Shown: in pieces, positions 17,491 to 25,256 of the stretch
Layout of the letters: every line of letters begins with the position of its first letter
Position numbering within the stretch: position 1 is the stretch's first letter
Assembly: GCF_002836475.1 (NCBI RefSeq)
Contig: NZ_PJBJ01000026.1
Coordinates: 1 to 64,000, forward strand
Direction: 5' to 3'
Origin: Flavobacterium sp. ALD4
Lineage (GTDB): Bacteria > Bacteroidota > Bacteroidia > Flavobacteriales > Flavobacteriaceae
DNA: 64,000 nt
The notes under the pieces: model-generated
The model's input: only the letters and a program-made list of their open reading frames with translations
Database searches by the model: none
What the model was told of the DNA's origin: nothing
Program-made: the position numbers and the translations under genes

Positions 17491-18993
17491 TTATTGAATT
17501 AAAATAATATCCTCTTCTGATTTCATATAATCTATCGAGTATTTAAGCTCGCCTTTTGTTTCTGAATAAATACAATACAATATATCTCCTTTTTCCACTT
17601 TTGTATTTAAAGGTGTTTTTAGCAATACCCCTGCTTTACTGTCGTGTGGTGCGCCGGCAAGTTTTGCGATTTTGGCAAGTCTTCTGTTATCGATTTCAGT
17701 TACAATTCCTGATTTCTCGGCTTTAACATTTTCTTTATAGAGGGCAAATTCAGGTTCTCTAAAACCACCTTGCGCTTTGCATATCGTAAGGAACTTCTTG
17801 TATGCATCTCCTGACGAAAGAATTTCTTTTGCAAGCTGAAGTCCAGTTTTATTTTTGGTACCATGTACCATGTCAATAATGCTCGCGGCAAGAAGTAATG
17901 CTTTATTTCTTAAATCTTGGGGGGCATCCATTTCGTTCCGCAAAACACTCAACACATCCATAGCTTCCAATGAGGGACCAATCCCTCTACCGATGGGCTG
18001 CGAGCCATCAGTAAACAGCACATTTACCTTGATGCCCATTGCTTTTCCAACTACATTGAAATAATATTTTAGTTTTTCGGCGTCTTCATCCGTTCTTACT
18101 TTTGCCGTTTTTCCTATTGGAATATCAATAACTACATGTGTGGAACCTGCAGCAATCTTTTTTGATAATACAGAGGCTATCATTTGGCCTTCACCATCTA
18201 CATCAAGCGCTCTTTCCACACGTATTATGATATCGTCGGCGGGGCTTAGTTTTATCGAACCACCCCATACAAAGCATCCGTTTTCTTGTTCGACTACTTT
18301 TTGAATTTGTTTGATGCTGAGGTCTATTTTTGTCATGGTTTCCAAGCAGTCTGCGGTGCCTGCGGGGGATGTGATTGCCCTTGACGATGTTTTGGGTATC
18401 GTAAGTCCAAAGGCGGCTACGATAGACACTACGATGGGTGTTGTCCTGTTGCCGGGAAGTCCTCCCACACTGTGTTTGTCCACTACTATTTTTTTATTCC
18501 AGGAAAGGCTTTGTCCTGAACCTACCATCGCTTTGGTTAGTCCAATGATCTCTTGAATGTTGAGGTTATCACCGCCACAAGCGGTAATAAATGCCGCAAT
18601 TTCAATATTGGAATATTCGCCTTTAACAATATCATTTATAATGTTTTGTAAGGCTTCATAGTTCAGTTCTTTACCATACATTTTAGCTCTAATACTTCTC
18701 ATGGAGTTCACGGGCTGAACATGTGAAAAACTAATTTCATCTCCTTCTTTAGCATATAAGTCCATCCAGGCACTTTCAGACAATCCCGCTTCTCCAGGTT
18801 TCAAAATTCCATCATTAATAATGTATAAAGTGGCTATTTTTGATTTCCCTTTTACAGTTACCAATACTCGGTTAAGTGCTTCAAAGCCTTCCGATAAGCA
18901 GATATGGCAATCTTTACGCATGAAAACAACATGTTCCCTTTGCGTGTCAATACCAAGATGTACTAATTTTAGAGTATTAAATGTGGTTTCCAT
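17491..18993 (-). CDS. AMP phosphorylase / type-2 thymidine phosphorylase family protein
   Basis: 500 residues. An extra N-terminal domain of about 85 residues precedes the nucleoside phosphorylase fold, as in archaeal AMP phosphorylases and the bacterial putative thymidine phosphorylase type 2 group. The core has VDKHSVGGLPGNRTTPIV (phosphate site), SSRAITSPAGTADCLE and GQMIASVLSKKIAAGSTH. Archaeal relatives split NMPs to base and ribose-1,5-bisphosphate; DeoA relatives split thymidine. The N-terminal domain favours nucleotide substrates, but this is inference. It is the first gene of a two-gene unit with the Prs-like gene. Confidence 0.85.
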   Translation of the reverse strand: METTFNTLKLVHLGIDTQREHVVFMRKDCHICLSEGFEALNRVLVTVKGKSKIATLYIINDGILKPGEAGLSESAWMDLYAKEGDEISFSHVQPVNSMRSIRAKMYGKELNYEALQNIINDIVKGEYSNIEIAAFITACGGDNLNIQEIIGLTKAMVGSGQSLSWNKKIVVDKHSVGGLPGNRTTPIVVSIVAAFGLTIPKTSSRAITSPAGTADCLETMTKIDLSIKQIQKVVEQENGCFVWGGSIKLSPADDIIIRVERALDVDGEGQMIASVLSKKIAAGSTHVVIDIPIGKTAKVRTDEDAEKLKYYFNVVGKAMGIKVNVLFTDGSQPIGRGIGPSLEAMDVLSVLRNEMDAPQDLRNKALLLAASIIDMVHGTKNKTGLQLAKEILSSGDAYKKFLTICKAQGGFREPEFALYKENVKAEKSGIVTEIDNRRLAKIAKLAGAPHDSKAGVLLKTPLNTKVEKGDILYCIYSETKGELKYSIDYMKSEEDIILIQ

Positions 18994-19178
18994 TCTAATT
19001 AATTTAAATGAGAATTAAAGCTTAAATAAAAGAGGGCTTTTGTAAAAGGTTAAAAGTACTGTATGCTGCCACTATGGATCGAGTTCAATATATAATCATA
19101 AAATTAGACGTTAGCGAAGTCCTCGAATTAATTGCCATAGCATGTTCCAAAAGAGAGGGCAGCTATTTCTTTGTTTTT

Positions 19179-19472
19179 TTAATTTTCATATAAACGCAAC
19201 CTGTTTTTGATATTGACTAATTCCTTTTGTAGGGCATCTATCTTTTGCAGTAAATTAAAAACAACGTCAATTCCTTCTATGTTGACATCTAATTCCTGAT
19301 GCATTCGAATCATTTTTTCGATTTCATAAATAGAATCTTGATGTATATATTGTACCTGCTCCACTGTTTGAATCTCCACTAATCCAAGTTCGCTTAAATT
19401 GCTAAAGAAAGACAGTTCGACTTTATAATGGGTGACTAATGTGTTGAGAGGAATGAAGTTTTCTATGTTCAT
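19179..19472 (-). CDS. cbpM: CbpM-like chaperone modulator
   Basis: A 97-residue protein with a MerR-like helical N-terminal half ([19 protein letters not shown]) and a C-terminal coiled helix ([23 protein letters not shown]), the pattern of CbpM, the inhibitor of CbpA. Its start codon overlaps the last 4 bases of the adjacent DnaJ-like gene, as in cbpAM operons. Confidence 0.85.
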   Translation of the reverse strand: MNIENFIPLNTLVTHYKVELSFFSNLSELGLVEIQTVEQVQYIHQDSIYEIEKMIRMHQELDVNIEGIDVVFNLLQKIDALQKELVNIKNRLRLYEN

Positions 19473-20362
19473 AAGGTTTTTAGCTTAGAAAGTTCAGTGA
19501 ATAGTTCTTTTTCTTTTTCAGAAAGACTTGTTGGAATTTTTATTTCATAGGTGATGTAAAAATCCCCAAATTGACTTTCCTTTTTATAAACAGGAAATCC
19601 TTTTCCCTTCAGTTTTACTTTGGTTCCATTTTGAGTCCCCGGCGCTACTTTCAGTTTTACCTGTCCGTCAAAAGTATCAACGGTAATGTCTCCTCCCAAA
19701 ATAGCGGAATACAAGTCTAAATCTAAAGTGGAGTATAGGTTCTCTTTATCTCGTTTAAAAGCAGTGTGATTGTCTATGGTGAAAGTAATATATAAATCCC
19801 CTTTTGGACCACCTCCGGATCCTGCAGCACCATATCCTGTAATTTTTATAACCTGACCATTTTCCACTCCCGCAGGAATAGTAAGGCGAATGTTTTTGCC
19901 GTTAATGGTTAGCGTCCGTTTGTGGGTAGTGTAAACCTCCTTTAAGTCAAGGTGCAATTCAGCATTAAAATCTTGTCCCTTAAATTGCGCGGTACGACGA
20001 CCGCCTCTTGTAGACCGCCCGCCAAACATGGATTCAAAAAAGTCCGAATAATCCGCGCCACCACCACCGAAATCGGCTTGCTGTCGACTTCCTTGGTATT
20101 GTTGCTGCTGTCTTTTCGATTGTTCATACTGCTCTGCATGTTGCCAGTTTTCGCCATAGGCATCGTATTTTTTACGATTTTCGGCGTTGCTCAATACTTC
20201 ATTGGCTTCATTTAGTGCCTTGAATTTTCTTTCAGCTTCTTTGTCGTTTGGATTCAAGTCAGGATGGTGTTTCCGGGCCATTTTACGATATGCCTTTTTA
20301 ATCTCAGCTTCCGTTGCCTTTTTATCGACGCCTAATACTTTGTAATAGTCTATAAATGCCAT
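19469..20362 (-). CDS. cbpA: CbpA-like DnaJ co-chaperone
   Basis: 297 residues. The J domain (residues 4-68) has the HPD motif in [12 protein letters not shown] Gln/Gly-rich linker (about 75-125) follows, then two C-terminal substrate-binding domains (ending [14 protein letters not shown]). There is no zinc-finger domain, so it is CbpA rather than DnaJ type. It stimulates DnaK and, in E. coli, binds curved DNA in stationary phase. Its gene overlaps cbpM. Confidence 0.92.
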   Translation of the reverse strand: MAFIDYYKVLGVDKKATEAEIKKAYRKMARKHHPDLNPNDKEAERKFKALNEANEVLSNAENRKKYDAYGENWQHAEQYEQSKRQQQQYQGSRQQADFGGGGADYSDFFESMFGGRSTRGGRRTAQFKGQDFNAELHLDLKEVYTTHKRTLTINGKNIRLTIPAGVENGQVIKITGYGAAGSGGGPKGDLYITFTIDNHTAFKRDKENLYSTLDLDLYSAILGGDITVDTFDGQVKLKVAPGTQNGTKVKLKGKGFPVYKKESQFGDFYITYEIKIPTSLSEKEKELFTELSKLKTL

Positions 20363-20528
20363 TTGTATTATTTTTTCAATTATTGATACCGTCTTTAACT
20401 TTTACTACCACCGAATAACCTGCTCTCAATAGTTCTAAAAAAAAACATCTTATTATTCTAATAAATTTAATCAATTTTTAGCTGATATAGGGTACTAAAA
20501 TGTTTTATTACAAGCAATTATAAATTAT

Positions 20529-20552
20529 AAAAGCCCCGAAAAGGGACTTTTT
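20529..20552 (-). terminator. Terminator downstream of the retron RT
   Basis: On the minus strand AAGTCCC / GGGGCTT (one G-U pair) closes a 5-base loop and is followed by CTTTTAT. It lies 37-60 bases after the RT stop codon. Confidence 0.7.
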
Positions 20553-20588
20553 GATACTGATGTTGCTATAATTTTGAGTTACTAATTT

Positions 20589-21650
20589 TTACATCCATAT
20601 AAGTTTTACCGTATTGGATTTCAAATACTGTTTCTTTTTTAAATTAATAAGAAATGATTTATACCCTATGAATTCATTGTCTTTTGGGTTTATTTGCAAA
20701 ACAAAATTTATTTTTCCCAGCAGGTGTTCTAAAAAGTTACTTTGGTTAATTTCTCTGTACTCCCGATGCTCATCAATTCCAAACTTCTTGATGTAATACA
20801 TGGCTTGTCTTAATTCATTGCGTTTGTGAAACACGACTTGTGGTTTTTCATTTACCACAATACCTGTTACCGTTTGTCGATTGCCGGGAGTCATGAGTTT
20901 CGTTTTTGCAGTATTAATTTTAAAATTCATTTTTTCAATGATTCCGTTTATTTTATCAAAGAGTTCTTTTTCATCGAAATCTCCTGAAAAACTGAGATCA
21001 TCGGCATAACGGGTGTATCTTATTTTTCTTTGAATGCAATAGTCAGAGATCATTGCGTCAGCATCTACAAAAATTAGATTTGACAGGGAAGGACTTGTAG
21101 GTGCTCCCTGCGGTAAAGAACCATCCCGGGTACATAGTTTGGCCAGTAAATTAGAAATGCTTTTAGAGTAGCCCAATTCACTAAAGATTTTTTCGACACT
21201 TTCTATAGTAATGGAAGGGAAAAAATTTTCTAAATCCAGCGTAAATACTTTCGGCTGGTTTCTATGAAATTTCAAATTTTCTATGAGACTTATATTTGGT
21301 TTGTACGCCTTAGCAAAAGGACTCACAGGGATATTGTATAAGATTTTTTTTAGAATCCAGTGCTGAATTTCTTTTAAACTGGGCAATGGTTCTGATATGG
21401 GTCTTTTTTTACCGTTTCTTTTAACAATTTCAAAATCGCGGTAAAAGTATTTGGTATGAAGAGCGGCTTTCTTGATATATTCCTTTTTGTAGCCCACTAA
21501 TACTGACAAATGGGACGTATTGTAAATTACAGGAACATCATTGGAAAATAAAGGTGCCGCATAGTCCAAACAGCGTTTGATATTCTGTTCAGAATAGCCT
21601 CTTTTTATAGCCTCGTTGGTGAAAGTGTCTTTGTAGTGTGAAAAATCCAT
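20589..21650 (-). CDS. Retron-type reverse transcriptase
   Basis: 353 residues. RT motifs in order: FTLDLENFFPSI with first catalytic D139, LPQGAPTSPSLSNLIF (181-194), YADD at 215-218, and QTVTGIVVNEKP with the VTG triplet at 261-263 that is diagnostic of retron RTs. NLKFH at 125-129 occupies the place of the retron NAxxH motif, with Leu for Ala. No maturase, endonuclease or protease domain is fused. Retron RTs make a branched RNA-DNA hybrid from a small RNA encoded just upstream, and most serve in anti-phage defence. Immediately upstream lies a run of five hairpins. The neighbouring CbpA and PLD genes belong to the surrounding island, so an effector is not evident. Confidence 0.9.
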   Translation of the reverse strand: MDFSHYKDTFTNEAIKRGYSEQNIKRCLDYAAPLFSNDVPVIYNTSHLSVLVGYKKEYIKKAALHTKYFYRDFEIVKRNGKKRPISEPLPSLKEIQHWILKKILYNIPVSPFAKAYKPNISLIENLKFHRNQPKVFTLDLENFFPSITIESVEKIFSELGYSKSISNLLAKLCTRDGSLPQGAPTSPSLSNLIFVDADAMISDYCIQRKIRYTRYADDLSFSGDFDEKELFDKINGIIEKMNFKINTAKTKLMTPGNRQTVTGIVVNEKPQVVFHKRNELRQAMYYIKKFGIDEHREYREINQSNFLEHLLGKINFVLQINPKDNEFIGYKSFLINLKKKQYLKSNTVKLIWM

Positions 21651-21659
21651 AACCTTAAA

Positions 21660-21835
21660 ATCGTTAATGGAGTGAGGACTTTTATGTCTCTCACTCCAAT
21701 TAGGAATACGGGTTTAAAAGGTTCGGAGCTCCGCGGAGAATCTTTTAAACCCAGTGCTTGAAAAAGCATTCAATTACAGAACAGTGACTCACTGCTCCGA
21801 TGTTAGCTGAGCTAACACTATCTTTAAAAAATGAA
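21660..21835 (-). ncRNA. Candidate retron msr-msd RNA
   Basis: About 175 bases between the small ORF and the RT start fold into five consecutive hairpins. In transcript order: TGTTAGC/GCTAACA (21817-21801); an 8-bp stem around CAGTG-AGT-CACTG (21797-21779, one G-U); a 7-bp stem (21770-21753); a long hairpin at 21752-21710 with an 11-bp perfect stem GGGTTTAAAAG/CTTTTAAACCC extended by 4 bp and a GC-rich tip; and an 11-bp stem with one bulge (21697-21669). Short stem-loops followed by one long hairpin, just before the RT, is the msr-msd layout. The flanking a1/a2 repeat and branching G could not be assigned. Confidence 0.6.
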
Positions 21836-21961
21836 TTAAAACTGTAACTCATTCTGAAGGGGAATATATATTGTTTTCCTGGACAATTTGGGGATTTTAC
21901 TTTTTAAATCCTTGGCTATCCATTCTTCTTTTTTTCGTCTATGTATTTTAGTACGTTCCAT
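21836..21961 (-). CDS. Small basic protein (41 residues) upstream of the retron RNA
   Basis: An ATG at 21961 opens 41 codons (MERTKIHRRKKEEWIAKDLK, then IPKLSRKTIYIPLQNELQF) to a TAA at 21836-21838. The composition is strongly charged and basic in the N-terminal half, unlike random AT-rich sequence, and its stop lies 19 bases before the first hairpin. A promoter-like sequence lies upstream at 22031-22060. I do not recognise a family. It may be a small retron-associated protein, or the 5' part of the retron transcript that happens to be open. Confidence 0.45.
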   Translation of the reverse strand: MERTKIHRRKKEEWIAKDLKSKIPKLSRKTIYIPLQNELQF

Positions 21962-22030
21962 TGCTGTAAATCTTACGTTAAATCGACTTTTTTAATTGTA
22001 ACTATTTTTAAATAAACGAGTTGACTTAAT

Positions 22031-22060
22031 TAAAGTTACAAAAAATATTTAAAAACAAAA
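22031..22060 (-). promoter_or_regulatory. Candidate promoter of the retron transcript
   Basis: On the minus strand TTTTG (22060-22056) is followed 17 bases later by TAACTTTA (22038-22031), one base off TAnnTTTG. It lies about 70 bases before the 41-codon ORF. Confidence 0.4.
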
Positions 22061-22090
22061 TGTAATACCTTATTTTTTTTTCAAAATAAA

Positions 22091-22128
22091 AAAACCACCA
22101 AAATTTAATTTGGTGGTTTTAAATACTC
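22091..22128 (-). terminator. Terminator of the S2P-PLD operon
   Basis: The 10-bp stem AAAACCACCA / TGGTGGTTTT has a 10-base AT loop. On the minus strand it is followed by further T residues. It isolates the PLD gene from the retron transcript. Confidence 0.85.
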
Positions 22129-22219
22129 TAAGAAGGTTAATTTTTATTTAAAAGATTATTCTTTCAACAATTGCACATGCAACGAAGTTGGTGCTAAAAG
22201 TAAAGAACAAACGAATGGA

Positions 22220-23380
22220 CTAGTAAAATTTTTTGAATCGCTTTTGGGGAAAATAAGTGACTATATTAAGTATGAGTCGGGCAGCCCAATAGGATAGCCA
22301 ATTTATAAAACCAGAAGATATATTTTTTCTTTTTTTTAGTGATTCAGGAGTTATTCTTTGACATTGCGCTATGACCTCATTGAGGTGTTCTAAGTAACTG
22401 CTGGCGAATGTGATAGATTTAATTTCAACATTCATTTCAAGACTTCCATAAGAGCTCAAATTATTCAGGTTGAAAGAACCAATAGTGGTCCAATTACGGT
22501 CAACAATCGCTGCTTTTCCATGCAAAACGGTTGTATTCCATTCATATAACTCAATGTTATTGTCCAAAAGAGCAGAGTAAATATGATAGGTAGCCCGTCT
22601 GGAAAGAGTAACATCTGAAATGCCGGAGAGGATTAGTTTAATTTTGACTTTGTTATTTGCCGCTTTCTTCAATGCGATATTCATTCTCCTGCCAGGAAGA
22701 AAATAGCTTCCTACTATGACGATTTCTTTTTTGGCAGTACTGAAGGAATTAATATAAGCGTCATAAATTTCGTTTTTCCTTTTCAGCCAGTCATTTTGAA
22801 TAATACTGACGATGGTTTTCTCTTTTGTATTTAAAGCACTTTCTATCTTTTTTTTGAAAAAGTATCTTTTCTTAAAAAAGAGGTCTCTGCATAGCAATTG
22901 AAGCTTTTTTGCAATTATCGGATCATCAATCTTTACCGCGTAATCCAACCAAGGGTCTTTTCCAAGTTTGCCATGGTATTTATCGGCAATATTTATTCCG
23001 CCAATCAAGATTACATGGGCATCTGCAACGACGATTTTATGATGTAGTCTTCGGCCAATGTAAAAAGAGTTTGCTGAAAAAAACGGAGAAAAATAGCGGA
23101 AATTAACTCCTCTTTCCCTTAATTCCTCGGCTACTTCCTTAGGAAATGAAAAGGAGCCAAAGCCATCTAACATCAGGTAGACCTTAACATGGCGCGCTGC
23201 GGCTTCTTTAAGTTTTTCTATAATCTTAGCTCCTACGGCATCATTTTTAAAAATATAGAATTGAAGATGAATTTCATATTTCGCATTTTTAATAATTTGC
23301 TCCAGCCGAGAAAAATAGTCTTCTCCGCTATATACTAATTCCAGGCAATTGGGATGGGTTGTTTTTTGGGTTTTAGACAT
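22220..23380 (-). CDS. Phospholipase D-like protein, cardiolipin synthase type
   Basis: 386 residues with two HKD motifs: H113-K115-D120 in HHKIVVAD followed by GGINIAD, and H287-K289-D294 in HGKAAIVD followed by GSFNLN. The N-terminal membrane segments of classical Cls are missing, as in ClsB-type enzymes. Likely activity: phosphatidyl transfer to make cardiolipin. It lies 4 bases downstream of the site-2 protease gene, in one unit. Confidence 0.88.
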   Translation of the reverse strand: MSKTQKTTHPNCLELVYSGEDYFSRLEQIIKNAKYEIHLQFYIFKNDAVGAKIIEKLKEAAARHVKVYLMLDGFGSFSFPKEVAEELRERGVNFRYFSPFFSANSFYIGRRLHHKIVVADAHVILIGGINIADKYHGKLGKDPWLDYAVKIDDPIIAKKLQLLCRDLFFKKRYFFKKKIESALNTKEKTIVSIIQNDWLKRKNEIYDAYINSFSTAKKEIVIVGSYFLPGRRMNIALKKAANNKVKIKLILSGISDVTLSRRATYHIYSALLDNNIELYEWNTTVLHGKAAIVDRNWTTIGSFNLNNLSSYGSLEMNVEIKSITFASSYLEHLNEVIAQCQRITPESLKKRKNISSGFINWLSYWAARLILNIVTYFPQKRFKKFY

Positions 23381-23384
23381 AGGC

Positions 23385-24470
23385 TTATTTTGATTTGACT
23401 TCTTTTATTAAAAGAAACTCCAAAAGATTTTCAGTGTCAAGAACCCCAATAAGCAGCCCATTTTCCGTGACTAGCATTAGGTTGGATTTATTGGCAGAAA
23501 CTAATTCAAAGTTGTCTTCCAGTAGGGTTTCGACATCTAAATAGATCAAGTTTTTGTTCATTGCAAGTCGTACAGCTGTATCCTCGCCTTTTTCGGAAAG
23601 GGCTGCTATAATTTGATCTCGGTTCAGAGTGCCAACGGGTTCATTGTTTTCTGTTATCATAAATATCTTAGACTGACTGTCCAGCAGCAGTGTAATAGCC
23701 GTTTTGATAGGCTCGTTAGCATCGATACTATGATATTGTTTCATAAGTACATCCCGCACTTTAAATCCTTTGAGAATGAATTTGGACGCGGCATGTTGCG
23801 TTTCCATTTGGGCAGATACAATAACAAACAACCCTATGAAAATTAGAAAGGGATTAGAATAAAAGCCTATAAGAATAAATCCTATTGCTATAAATTGACC
23901 AATTCTTGCCGCAATTTTGGTCGCGACATGTCTTTTAAATTGAAAGGATAATAGTGCCCTAAGGACTCGACCTCCATCCATGGGGAAGGCTGGAATCAAA
24001 TTAAAGACTGCCAATACGATATTCACAATGAAGAAATGAAGAAAAAAATTACTGGCATTTACACCGCTTGATACTTGCGCAGCAAGCGCCTCCGCATTTT
24101 CTGGAAGCGTTATAAAAAAACCAGTTATTATTGCCAAAAAAATATTGACAAGCGGCCCAGCAAAAGCAACTATTAGTTCTTCTACCGGTTTTTCAGGCAG
24201 TCTTTCTAATCGGGCTAAACCACCAATGGGCAGCAATGTAATATCTCTTGTTTGTATTCCATAGTTTTTTGCAGCGAGCGCATGTCCTAATTCATGCATA
24301 ACAACCGTGACAAAAATGCATAAAACGAAAACTACTGACCAAAGGATTTGAATAGCGTTATAACCTGTACGATAGTTAATGAAAACAATAAATGCAATAA
24401 GTAATGAAAATGTCCAATGAATAAACAGGCCAATACCTGCTACTTTTCCGAGTTTGAATGTTCCTTTCAT
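23385..24470 (-). CDS. Site-2 protease (M50) with C-terminal CBS domains
   Basis: 361 residues. Multi-pass membrane metalloprotease with the zinc motif HELGH (H59, E60, H63) and the second motif [12 protein letters not shown] (D165). The C-terminal part from about residue 235 ([21 protein letters not shown]) is a CBS pair, a domain that often binds adenosine nucleotides. Such S2P-CBS proteins are thought to couple intramembrane proteolysis to the cell's energy state. The substrate is unknown. It is the first gene of the pair with the PLD gene. Confidence 0.9.
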   Translation of the reverse strand: MKGTFKLGKVAGIGLFIHWTFSLLIAFIVFINYRTGYNAIQILWSVVFVLCIFVTVVMHELGHALAAKNYGIQTRDITLLPIGGLARLERLPEKPVEELIVAFAGPLVNIFLAIITGFFITLPENAEALAAQVSSGVNASNFFLHFFIVNIVLAVFNLIPAFPMDGGRVLRALLSFQFKRHVATKIAARIGQFIAIGFILIGFYSNPFLIFIGLFVIVSAQMETQHAASKFILKGFKVRDVLMKQYHSIDANEPIKTAITLLLDSQSKIFMITENNEPVGTLNRDQIIAALSEKGEDTAVRLAMNKNLIYLDVETLLEDNFELVSANKSNLMLVTENGLLIGVLDTENLLEFLLIKEVKSK

Positions 24471-24694
24471 TTTTCTGAATTTTATTGTGAATGACCTGTA
24501 ATTATATAAAAAAAAATATTTAAATAATTAAAAATCAATAATTTGTGATAGATAAAGACTTACGTAAAGCTACCTCAATTTACACCAAAAAATTAACATA
24601 TTTGGATTTGTTGACAAAAAATAGTTAGGCAGTGATGGATTCGTTTATAACAAAATGCAATTCGTAAAAACAAGATTAGGATAGATTTAACCGA

Positions 24695-25093
24695 CTATTG
24701 ATTTTTTAATTTTTGGTTCAAAATTCTTTTCTTCACTGCAAAATATATACTGATAAAATAAGCTGTAAAAAAGATAATTACTGTTGCGAAATCAATTCGC
24801 TTTTCCGGAAAGTGAATTCCTGTTATTTTTAGAATTAGAAAATGGACATAAGAATTACTGTCATAAGTATAGCCTAGAAGTTCACGTACTCTCCAGTGCC
24901 AGTCTGTAAAGGGACAATAGCCAAAGCCATACCAAATTCCAAGAATGAGCCACGAAAAAGCAGTAAGGGATAAAGTAATCAAATTATAAAATCGCCATCT
25001 CGGTATTATCCAACCAAACACATTGAATAGTATGAGCCCGATATGAAACATAATGAAAAAATAATCGATAATATGAAGAATAATTTTATCCAT
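24695..25093 (-). CDS. DUF2784 family membrane protein
   Basis: A 132-residue protein with four hydrophobic segments. The sequence GIWYGFGYCPFTDWHWRVRELLGY is characteristic of DUF2784 (Cys, Trp and His conserved). The function is unknown. It stands alone between the P-ATPase pseudogene and the protease operon. Confidence 0.82.
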   Translation of the reverse strand: MDKIILHIIDYFFIMFHIGLILFNVFGWIIPRWRFYNLITLSLTAFSWLILGIWYGFGYCPFTDWHWRVRELLGYTYDSNSYVHFLILKITGIHFPEKRIDFATVIIFFTAYFISIYFAVKKRILNQKLKNQ

Positions 25094-25256
25094 AATAAGG
25101 TGTATCCAACAGAATTATGAGTTGGTATCAAAAGTTAATTATCGTTGTCGGTTCGAGCGCACTGGAGAATATAACTAGCAGAATAGAAATGTATCCCTAC
25201 TGCAGTCTGGGGCGATGTGGCAATATTATTGACCTTGGCTATTTGAGACCGTTTCG

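Noticed and set aside
20589..21961. Diversity-generating retroelement
   Set aside because: The RT has QGAPTSPSLSN and VTG rather than DGR-type motifs. There is no template/variable repeat pair or accessory protein nearby.
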